NCBI GenBank assembly: GCA_014529385.2
Contig: CM043956.1
Span: forward strand, 92,282,221-92,339,720
Direction of reading: 5' to 3'
Source: Adiantum capillus-veneris
Taxonomy: Eukaryota; Streptophyta; Polypodiopsida; Polypodiales; Pteridaceae
Length of the DNA stretch: 57,500 nucleotides
Of this stretch, positions 1 through 11,966 are shown in pieces. Numbering within the stretch: the first letter of the stretch is position 1; every line of letters starts with the position of its first letter. The notes under the pieces are model-generated. The model was not told the origin of the DNA, ran no database searches, and saw only the letters and a program-made list of their open reading frames with translations. A program made the translations under genes and the position numbers.

Positions 1-6
1 CCTACT

Positions 7-1352
<1,346 letters not shown>

Positions 1353-1415
1353 TACACTTCAAGTAGCAATTGTATAAGATCATGTATTACATAAATTTTG
1401 TACAATGTCATCCAC

Positions 1416-4262
1416 TCAGAGTATCTTTCTCCACTTGTGATTCACATACACCATTGTCTCTCTCCACCTTCGTTGACTTTCACGAGCTCCGTAGTTGTTG
1501 TATGCCATTGATCTTTTAACTTTTTGTTGTTGTAAATGTCTGATGGCTTGTGTTGTTGCTGAATTTGCCAAGACTTCTTTTGCCTGCATTCGATGAATGA
1601 TTCTACGATAGAACCATTCAAATAGTTCTCTCAAACTGTTAGCCTTGATTCGAGAGCCACCATGTCGTGTGTGCCTGAAATAAGCATTTCTCGCCATGTA
1701 ATGAGACTTTTCCATCCCTTGGGTATTCCATATTGCCGGGTTCCCATACTTTTGTATAAAATATGGTAAATGATTGAAGATGATGTGCTGGATATGAAAA
1801 CAGATTAGTTAGAATGTTTTACAGTCACATATTTGCACATAAGAGAGAATGAAATACACGATAATACCATGTAGTGAGTAATCTGGGTGTCTGTCCATGC
1901 TGTCTTGAATTATTTTTTCAGAAGGTTGAGATTTTCCTTGAACTTGTTCATATCACCTTGTGACCAGTCATCTTTGTCGCACATCAAAAATAGGATGTCT
2001 ATAGATCGCCAAATCTCAGCCTTCGCGTTACGAGTAGTTGGTTCTTGGTCTTTGACTGCAATATGTAGCTTTTTCCAGCTCTGATACTCTACCTTGCTAA
2101 CATAAGATGTGTTATATATTTTTCCATGTTTTGTTAGCTTCGGATCTCTTGTACCTTGGGGCTTAGATAAAAACCTCCGTGCCTTCACCCCACCGATGGA
2201 TGGTTTGCATGGGACATCCTTCTCAGCAGTTGATCTCTTTTCATCCCGCTGGATTTTCACATTGCCACCATGAAGCCCCATATCCGACAGTACCATTTCT
2301 AAGCACTACAGGGCTACTTGTCGTTCTGCCGAGTTCTTAATCTTCCAAGAAAACCCGATGTATAAGTAGACCAATTTCTCCACAATTCTACAAAGGGCAT
2401 GCATTGTACAAATGTGTACATTCACAAGTGGTATTTTCAAAACCGGTCAAAAAGCAGGATCCTCAATGTGACGTGTTGGAGCTTTTCTCCACCACTTTGG
2501 GTCCATGACCTTTGCAGGCTCCATGCAGAACAAACACGGAGACTTTGCCATTACACCCATTCCACAATTATACATGCACTTTAATGTTTTGAGGTCACCT
2601 GCAAGATGCCACTGAACTTGAAAGTCTCCCCTTCCATCTAGACGTAGTACCTCTCCCTGGTTAGTCTGTCGATCAATCACCTCCGCAATATTAGTTCGAT
2701 GGAACACCCAATATAGAATCTCATGATCTTCTTTCTTTACCTGCAACACAAAATAAATGAGACTTAAGTAGATGTGAACATTTGAGCTTACTTGAGAATC
2801 TCGCTTACCTCAAACGCACCAAGCCACCATATGTTAGATTCTGATTGAACACTAAAATATAAAGGATCATCACTGGGACACTTTGAGAGGGCTCTATTCA
2901 TTAAAGTAATAGTAACACGCTCTAGCTTTTTCTCTTTAACAAGCTCACACTCATCCAGTTTTAACACAAATGTAATACCCTCGTGACTCTTCAAATGTGA
3001 TGTTGTAAAACTCCACCATTCTCTTCTGTAATATCCGCAGGTCCATAAAAATATTATTGAACTCATCATATGCCATGTTTGCTCCATGGCCACTGTAAGT
3101 TGCTTTAATATGAAAGGGCTGTCCAAGATAGTCTCCCTGTGCCTCGTTAAGCTGAAGCCTCTCTTTCCAAACACTTGAGGCTGATGGTAGAAGTTTGGAT
3201 TTTTACCCTTCTTAACAAAGATGGATGAGACAGACTTTTGGATAGCCGAATATCCTCTTTTTCTTACACCAAGTGAATCAAGTGTGCCTTGTATCTCTTT
3301 TGCAGGCACTGAGTTCTCTGAAATAAAGCGGTCCACTACATTTCGTTGTAGGACCTTAAACTTCTTGTCATGTACTATATCTGCTGCCAGGCTTCTACTT
3401 ATAAGTGGCTTCAATCTCTTCCTATATTGGCTTTGGGGTCAATGTTTTCCTTGTCAGGATAGATTGAATCTCTACATGAAGACAATGCATAAGTAAATAA
3501 CAAAAAATTTGCTTCACTAACACTATTTAGGCACATGAAAACAATGCATAACAAGAAAAAACAAAAAGATTACTTAACTAAGACAATGTAGCCAACCAAG
3601 AAGCATCACCTTAATGCTCGGATTCTTTTCTTGAGACCTCCTGATGCAACCTGCAATGTTTCAAGATTGCGCAATTTCTTCTTTCGGATACGACCACCCA
3701 AGATGGTGTCCTTCATTTGACAACTTCGCACCTTTCCTTTCAGTTCTTGTACCTCTGTTTTATCTTGCAAAATGGTAACCTAATCTGTAGAATGTAAATG
3801 TGAAAGGCGAACAATCTCACATTGTTGAGCTTGGAGAATGCTCTTGTAAGTTTCAGCTTCTCTTGTAAGAGATTTACAATAACCCAGAAGGCCCTTTTCT
3901 CCATCACCAGCAAAGGTCAATAAGCTTGTAGGATTGACAAACGGTGGAGATGCATTAGTCATTGGATTCTTAGGGTAGAGAGAGCCTCTCGTCCAGATAT
4001 CTATGTGTTTAGCTCCCTGAGCTCTGAGCGTGTCTATGGAAGCGGGAGGTATATGTGTGTTTGTTTTACTGCGCTTAATCAATGGTTGGTACTCATTGTC
4101 CAAATCAATGTGAAGGTGATATTTGGCTCGTTTCTGGGTAACATTTGTGCCATTTGAGGAGTGCGCCATTAGCCAAATGTGCAGGTTTAATGGAAAGTGA
4201 ATAGCGGCTGCGCCTTCGTCCCTCCATGTTAGCCTCATTCCCTCCATATTGACGAGGTTCAT
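1416..4262 (-). pseudogene. Decayed multi-exon DDE-type transposase
   Basis: A series of - strand open segments shares frame and splice signals: 4262-3620, about 3497-2811, 2749-1913 region and 1775-1416. Visible introns include GTAAGC at 2810 to CAG at about 2741, and one of about 90-130 nt ending in CAG near 1776. Features that suggest a transposase are: a GDLK block followed within about 15 residues by CxxC (CLFC); an H-x4-H (HICTMH) some 45 residues later; a block near 1800-1650 with a His-rich helix and then QGMEKSHY. The D/CxxC/HxxxxH/E order is the pattern known from several eukaryotic cut-and-paste superfamilies (for example RAG1/Transib, hAT, Mutator). I cannot assign the superfamily. 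In-frame stops lie at 3780-3782 (TAG), 2447-2449 (TGA), 2306-2308 (TAG) and 1910-1912 (TAA), and there is a one-base shift near 3440. No terminal inverted repeats were identified. Confidence 0.5.
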
Positions 4263-6439
4263 TCAATGCAACTGAAAAGAGGATTATCCCTCAATCACTA
4301 CGAACGAATGTTCAGAAGAGTAAGGAATCTACTTAAAGTACACTTTTTGAACTTTTACTATGAAAGACCCAGCTCTTTTATTTGCCATTTTTTCTAGAGA
4401 GAGAGTGCAAAAAATATATTTTCTTAGAAGGCCCTCCAAATGACCTCCGAAATTCCCTAATGAAGTTTTATCCAACCTGGTTGTACCATAGTAATCAACC
4501 AGAGAGACCATATTTAAGTCTCGAGCTCTGGCAACAATTAGCTATAGTCACAGTACCCCAATTTCATCCAGTATACCGGTCAAACCCACTTCTCATGCAA
4601 TAGAATTAAGCCGAACCTTCCAACATATATTGTTTTCAAGGCTTCAAGAAAGTCCAAAAAAAAGTTAACCAGTCGACTAGGTGATAAAGCTGACATGTAC
4701 GATAGGCCAGGTCATAATACCTGGCTTAATAAAATATACACTCGTACAAGCCAGAAAGAAGAGGGTTTTGCCGACTCTTTTTCATGAGTAACACATATTA
4801 ACAAAGTCTTGAGTTAATCTAAGTAAGATTTACACGGAAGGTCTATTTTCCCGAAACAGTTACTCTGCCAAAACCAGAAACCAAAAAACATCCAGGCATT
4901 CATCGGCTCAGCAAAAAGGTCCTTCACACATAATAATGAGTATATACTATACCATAAGTATTTCATTCAAAGTCTACATAGTAAGCCGGAGAACCATTTT
5001 ATATTTTTCTACACAACATCATGACTGTATGCAACAATACCCCTATGCTTTGACCGAAGAGAGTAGGTAAAGGGAAAAATAAAAAATAGCCAAGCTTAGG
5101 ACTTCCTAAAGTTGGTGACCTAGCCCATTAAGGCAATATGCTCCCTGTAAGTAATAAACCCAAAAAAAAATTGTCTGCAAGTGAAACGCTTTCAAGTTTC
5201 AAGATTTTTAATAGAAAACCCATTTTATTCGGACATGAAATGCACAAACACCATCAACAAAACTTTCTCCAATCCTGGCTGTACCATATTAACCAACCAG
5301 AGACATCACCTCTTTTGTCTCGAGATCTGGCAGCCAATAGCCAAAGTTAAGGTTCCCAAATTTCTTCAAGTAAAACAGTTTAAACATATTTCTCATAACC
5401 CTAGACATAGTTGAAAAAACTGTCAAATTAACCAGCTTTTTAATTACTACACTTCATCTATTTGAATCACTTTCCAAACAAAACCTGTCCAGCTCACAAA
5501 TTTGTTAAGGCTTCAAGAGAACATCAAATTAAGATAACCTGTATACTTGATGACGATGATTCCATCACAAATTTCTCAGTTTTTTTCGCATGATGAAGTC
5601 ACCACAACAACCAGATTGAACGCACAACAGTAGCTACAGAACACGATGCCAAGTGAGCATAAGTACTCACCTTCTAAGTTATTTACAGGTGATGATGCCA
5701 TTCCTTAGCAAAAGGGCCCCGAAATCAGCCAGGTATACCCGCCATCGAGGTCAGCTCTAAAGACCCCTTACCAAGGATTATACACAGCACAAGATCCGGA
5801 TGCGAGATGACAACGCTGAGATCAAATCGCTCAGTACGAGCTTGCTACACTCTCGCGCTATGCGGACGTGGACATGCGACAGTAACTTACAGAGAAAGCT
5901 TTGCAGAGGATTTATCAGATGCTACCTAATAGAAATATCTAGCATTAGGATGAACAAAGGACAATATAACCTAATGTGAAATGAGGATAAAAAAATAGTA
6001 TCAAAGAAATAACAACATAAACACCCTTATTATGAGCCACATGTGCATTATTTAAAAATTTAGTAGATAGCAAGGTATTCTTGCCTGCTTTGAAAGGTCG
6101 ATACTCGGTCGACATATTAACTTACCCACTACTGCTCTCGGCACTGGGTGGATAAAAACCATCAGTAACTCATAATCACGATATTTCAGATGAGCAAATA
6201 GTCAGAGAGCTATTAAATTGGACAAATTACAAGAGTAGACAACTTGCCAATCCCTATGAAGTGAGATAATGTGAGGAAGTATGTTATTTTGGGAATTTCT
6301 AACCAATACCCACATTGGGTTCAAGTATCAATGTAGGTCTATAAAAGACAGGCATTTTTTTAAAAAAAATTGAGTGCACAGAATTTGCCTTGAGTAGCTT
6401 TCTAAGAGTTTTACAGTCAACATCTAATTTTGTCATCAG
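4263..6439. other. Intergenic region with a diverged internal duplication
   Basis: No convincing gene. About 4440-4700 and 5235-5540 are diverged direct copies, offset by roughly 797 bp: both contain a tgtaccata...aaccaaccagaga-like stretch, then 'ctcgag(a/c)tctggca', and later 'aaggcttcaaga'. Short open frames here are not protein-like. Confidence 0.5.
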
Positions 6440-6979
6440 GTGTGTCATACACATTTATATGCTATGACTTCTAATGAAGATCAAGTTTTAGCTATATCCA
6501 TTGCACATCTTCAGCAATCAGGTGAGTTTACTAAGAGAGCTACCCTACTCTGTTATGAACGTCATTTATTTCCGCAATTAGGAACATCTGTTACTCAGAC
6601 AAAGTGGTGGACATATCAAGACAGAGTGACACGGGTGACTCTTTGGGGTTGAGAGCATTTTAGGAACAATATCCGTCTGGCGATGGTGGCTGAAGCCATG
6701 GGCATAGGGGCACAATATTATTATGTAGAACACTCAATGAAGCGAGGTTTTTCAGAACGGTTATACCTTCTAGCGCAATTTCTTCCACCACAAAATATTT
6801 TTTTGTATCGTAGTTATGGACAACCACTCCGAGGGTACTTTAACAGCACACCACGCACCATGGAGTATGGTGTGGTCTTGGCAACCCGTATCTTACCTTT
6901 GGCCGAGGGTCCAAACACCTGTTATTCCTGTGACAACTGTTTGTGCGATCATGTAATGGATGGTTTACTAGATATGTAA
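6440..6979 (+). pseudogene. Small unknown protein with an in-frame TGA and a C-terminal Cys cluster
   Basis: One frame runs from about 6440 to the TAA at 6977-6979, broken only by a TGA at 6650-6652. On both sides the translation looks like real protein: the upstream part has Trp/Tyr-rich KWWTYQD, the downstream part ends in a Cys-rich motif (CYSCDNCLCDH). A likely splice acceptor (cag at about 6438-6440) precedes the frame, so this may be an internal or terminal exon whose first methionine lies at 6464. I do not recognise the family. The TGA makes the 179-codon frame probably non-functional, unless two small genes are involved. Confidence 0.4.
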
Positions 6980-7066
6980 AGGTGAGGAAAGGAAGGGGTT
7001 TTTCTTATAAAAATCAGGCTTTTTTAGTCTAATTTAAGTGGTGAAGTATGAGAAAATACACATGTA

Positions 7067-7690
<624 letters not shown>

Positions 7691-7887
7691 TTTCCAAACA
7701 TACAAAATTCCTTTCCTTGAATTTACCGAGAGAAAATTTTAAAATTAGTTTTAATTTTTGGGTTTTGAAACTATTGTTCTCCATTTTGGGCTGGAATTTC
7801 TCATTTTCCCCTTGCCCTCAGCCGGCATTTTTGAGATTGAAAACGGCATGATATTAAACTGAGACACATTTTTCCCGAGCACTGGAG

Positions 7888-7889
<2 letters not shown>

Positions 7890-7946
<57 letters not shown>

Positions 7947-7959
7947 CATCTCTCTCCCC

Positions 7960-7995
<36 letters not shown>
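7890..7995. repeat. (CT)n tract followed by a 35-base poly-C run
   Basis: (CT)n from about 7892 to 7943, a short CT-rich spacer, then uninterrupted C from 7961 to 7995. The sequence just after it (8000-8130) is a weak copy of module P3 of the dispersed repeat. Confidence 0.9.
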
Positions 7996-8204
7996 ATGCG
8001 GGTCAATGCTTATTGAGGTGTGTGATGTGTGATTGCAGGTCCATTTTGACCACCTAATTGGCAGGCTTCATCTGGGTTGCTGCTCATGACAAACCTAGAT
8101 ATATTGTAATCCCACCTAAATTTTTTGGGATTTACCTTTGAGTTTTAAATTTAAAAGAGAGGAAGCCTACAAAATTTAGCGTAAAAACCTTTTGATGCCC
8201 GCCA

Positions 8205-8600
<396 letters not shown>

Positions 8601-9369
8601 GAAAATCCCCTTTGATATACAAACTGTATAATCAAACTATATTTAAATACCAACAAAGTACAATACAATTTATAGAACCATTGTGAAATATGATAACCAT
8701 CTTTATTAATGAAGATCCAATACAACAGTAAGGTTACAAGGTTGTGGCGATGAATCCTGGGAACAAGATTGAGGTTTATACCTGCCACCATCCAACAACA
8801 CAGATGCATTAGAACACACTTTGATATTGCAGGAAGACAAGTACCATGCAACCTCAGCCGCTTATTATCACTGTCAATTCCCAAAAAAATTCCCGCCCGT
8901 TATATGCCAATACATTTTATTCTGGATAAACTACATCTTTCTTGGCTAGTTGGGCAAGATATGGTCTAGTTCTAGACAATGGTATTTTATGATTAGTTAC
9001 AAGGTAGTCCGGTTCTTTCTTTTCATGTTCTAATTCCATTTTCCTATTGATGGATGCCATCTTGGTTGGGTCTGTACATGTATGCATCCTAGCTCTAAGT
9101 ATGTAAGTAAAATCCATGGCACTAGCCTTTTCTTGAAATACACATCTATTCATGAGATATTGGTAATCATTGTGAGAAGTTATAAAGGTAGACTTTGAAT
9201 AGAATTAAAATATGAGCAAATTGACCCTAGCAATCATTCTCTATCTATGAAAGGTACATCCAGTATGATACCTTCTTTTATTACACCCACCAAATGGTCA
9301 TACTTATCCTTTCTAACACAAGAATATGTCACACATGTGTATCAGAATGCATTTCAATTAATACTACTA
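8601..9369. other. Intergenic, nothing recognised
   Basis: AT-rich sequence with only short, non-protein-like open frames. I see no RNA gene, element terminus or repeat array. Confidence 0.5.
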
Positions 9370-9715
9370 CATCTATAAAAAGCTGGACAGCATTTTGTTT
9401 GTAACTAGTATAACTTCTCAAAAAAAACTTTATATCAACCATATGACAATTATTGTTTAATGTTCAATCTTCCTCGGCATCTTCAATACCATCTATGTAA
9501 GTAAGAGATTCAACCATCCGCTCCCCCTTTTTTTTTTAAAAACCGTATTATACCTTTCTCTGGGTATGTTACCAAGTATGATTTTTATGTAATGTGATTG
9601 AAAGAAGAACAGGTCCTAAACCCCAGCATCAGCCATAACTAAACTACTTTATAAGCCATATACCTTTAATTTGGAGATCAAGAGAACCCTCAATCAAAAA
9701 ATATCTTTCAGATTA
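9370..9715. repeat. Left copy of a diverged duplication flanking the Copia element
   Basis: Shares blocks with 14935-15210 in the same order and orientation: cagcattttgtttgtaacta, then tatatcaaccatatgaca, then tctgggt..atgtaatgtg, then aatttggagatc. The Copia element was inserted at the boundary between the two copies. Confidence 0.65.
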
Positions 9716-9723
9716 TGTGAACC

Positions 9724-9950
9724 TGTTGGAATTAGGGTTGCAGAGAAACACACACAGCTTGGAGAAGACGAAGGAAGCTCAAGGCACACAATAGAGAGTG
9801 TGTTACTTAGTGTGCAATGGAAAGATAGATAGCCCTAGAGTGATGGGCGTATATACAATGCACGGGGGAAAAAACCTCCTAAAGAGGGAAAAAATGCCCC
9901 GGCGGTCCTAGTGTGTTCACACACATCACTACCACATGTATATGGTAACA
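9724..9950 (-). repeat. Copia-A 3' LTR
   Basis: 227 bp, TG...CA, matching 14674-14900 except at 9865. On the element's own strand this is the downstream LTR. It is flanked by the TSD gaacc on the left. Confidence 0.96.
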
Positions 9951-9964
9951 AATCCCCCCTGGAG
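9951..9964 (-). promoter_or_regulatory. Copia-A polypurine tract
   Basis: On the - strand the sequence aggggggatt directly precedes the 3' LTR, the expected place for plus-strand priming. Confidence 0.85.
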
Positions 9965-10025
9965 TGATGCGGTGAACGAGAGCTGGCACATGAGTAAAGG
10001 GAAGTGCCATGCCCTGAGGACAGGA

Positions 10026-11966
10026 TCAGTCCACAAAGGGGAGTAAGCCCAAAGCTTTGCGGAAAGCTTCAAGCTTCTCACGAGACAATGCCTTTGTGAA
10101 AAGATCTGCAAGGTTGTCCTGTGTTGGCACATAAGCCAAGCTGATCTCTCCTGCTGAGAGCCTCTCCCTGACATAGTGGTAATGCACCTCAATGTGCTTT
10201 GTGCGAGCATGAAAAACTGGGTTCCTCGCAACTGCCAATGCGCTCTGACTGTCAGTGTAGATAGTGTTGGCAGTGTCCTGTCCAACACCCAAGTCAGCCA
10301 TAAGGCGTCTGAGCCATACACACTCAACCGTAGCTGTGAAGACTGCCCTGTACTCAGCCTCACAACTCGAAGTGGCCACAGTAGGTTGCTTCTTGCTCAA
10401 CCATGATATACATGAACTGCCAAGCATGAAACAAAAACCACTTGTGGACACTCGCGTGTCAAAACAACCAGCCCAATCTGAGTCCGAAAAAGCATGTAAG
10501 TCTGGCGGCAATGATCCCCCCTTGGGATAAAACAAGCCAAGATGTAAAGTGCCACTAAGGTAGCGGAAAATCCTCTTGACAGCCTGCCAATGCTTAGACC
10601 CTGGGCTATGCATAAATCTGCTGACCTGCGAGACTGCAAACTGAATATCTGGCCTCGTGTTGCATACATAAATGAGGCAGCCAACAGCAGTTTGGTAAAG
10701 AGTGACATCAGCAGGATCGCCAGCATCATGTAGACTCAACTTCAAACCTGTTTCCATGGGAGTGGCAATAGGTTTGCAATCCTCAAGTCCAAACTTACAT
10801 AGCAATGTCTCTATGTAACTTTTCTGACACAAGGCAATACCACCATCACACTGCTTAAACTGTATACCCAAGTAATGATGCAACAGCCCCAAATCTTTCA
10901 TCTTGAAAGTAGCATTCAAATCAGCCTTAAATTCAGCAATATGTCTCTCATTTGGTCCAGTGATCAGCAAATCATCAACATAAAGAACCACAATGAGAAA
11001 TACATCATCCTCACGCTTTACATACAATGTGCTTTCTGTTGGACTGTTACGAAAGCCTCGTTTAACCAAATGAGTGTCAGCTTTCTCATACCAAGCACGA
11101 GGAGATTGCTTCAACCCATACAAAGCCTTCTTACATTTGCACACTTTGTCCTCTTGTCCTTTTATGACAAAACCGCGAGGCTGCGTTACATAAACTTCCT
11201 CAAATATGTCACCATTCAAGAAAGCAGTAACAATGTCTGATTGATGTACATCCCAACCAAAATGAGCTGCCAATGCACATAGAAAACGCACAGGAGTCAT
11301 ACGACAAGTGGGAGCAAAAGTCTCTTCATAATCTATGCCTTTTTGTTGTGCATAACCCTTTGCAACAAGTCGAGCCTTATGGCGATCGATCTCACCATCC
11401 GGCTTGCGTTTCAACTTGTAAACCCACTTGGTACCAATGGCCTTTTTGCCAGGAGGCAAATCACATAAAGTCCATGTGTCATTCTCTATAAGTGCATCAT
11501 ATTCTGATTTCATGGCAGCAATCCAATTTTCTGAATTCTGTGCTTCATCAAAAGACAGAGGCTCCTCAACATCATGTAAACTAGACACAGCCAAAGCATA
11601 ACAATCTGATGCATAAGATGCATGGCGAGAGCCTGAACGAGTACGACTAGATAAAGGTGCATCCAATTTACTGTCACGCAAAGTGTGCACCAGCCATTTT
11701 GGCATACCTCTAGCCTGCTCATTTTCAGCCCTTTCCTCATCAAGTACATCATGTACATCTGCATCAGTAATAGGCTGTTCTAAAACGTTTTCAGAAACCC
11801 CCATAGGCTGTACATTTGCCTCATTGGAACTTACATTCGTATTTCCACCACTGAAAAGAGGCAACAAAGTGTCATAAATGTCCTGTGAGCTTACATTACT
11901 GTCTCTAGTACATGACAGCAAGGGTTGAACAGAATCTTCCACAAACACTACATCCCGTGAAACCAA
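10026..11966 (-). CDS. Copia-A reverse transcriptase and RNase H part of Pol
   Basis: Open frame of about 646 codons ending at 10026. It begins with the SRDVVF motif that follows integrase in Copia Pol. The reverse transcriptase has WVYKLK, a KARLVAKG block, the polymerase Asp in HQSDIVTAFLNGD, KALYGLKQSPRAWY, and the catalytic YVDD in LYVDDLLITG. The Copia-type RNase H follows (FSDSDWAG with its first Asp, CEAEY, and TDSQSA). It lies in a different frame from gag-integrase. Without one base (see the finding at 11960-11985) the two would form a single polyprotein. It is normally translated as part of that polyprotein in cytoplasmic particles. Confidence 0.93.
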   Translation of the reverse strand: MVSRDVVFVEDSVQPLLSCTRDSNVSSQDIYDTLLPLFSGGNTNVSSNEANVQPMGVSENVLEQPITDADVHDVLDEERAENEQARGMPKWLVHTLRDSKLDAPLSSRTRSGSRHASYASDCYALAVSSLHDVEEPLSFDEAQNSENWIAAMKSEYDALIENDTWTLCDLPPGKKAIGTKWVYKLKRKPDGEIDRHKARLVAKGYAQQKGIDYEETFAPTCRMTPVRFLCALAAHFGWDVHQSDIVTAFLNGDIFEEVYVTQPRGFVIKGQEDKVCKCKKALYGLKQSPRAWYEKADTHLVKRGFRNSPTESTLYVKREDDVFLIVVLYVDDLLITGPNERHIAEFKADLNATFKMKDLGLLHHYLGIQFKQCDGGIALCQKSYIETLLCKFGLEDCKPIATPMETGLKLSLHDAGDPADVTLYQTAVGCLIYVCNTRPDIQFAVSQVSRFMHSPGSKHWQAVKRIFRYLSGTLHLGLFYPKGGSLPPDLHAFSDSDWAGCFDTRVSTSGFCFMLGSSCISWLSKKQPTVATSSCEAEYRAVFTATVECVWLRRLMADLGVGQDTANTIYTDSQSALAVARNPVFHARTKHIEVHYHYVRERLSAGEISLAYVPTQDNLADLFTKALSREKLEAFRKALGLLPFVD

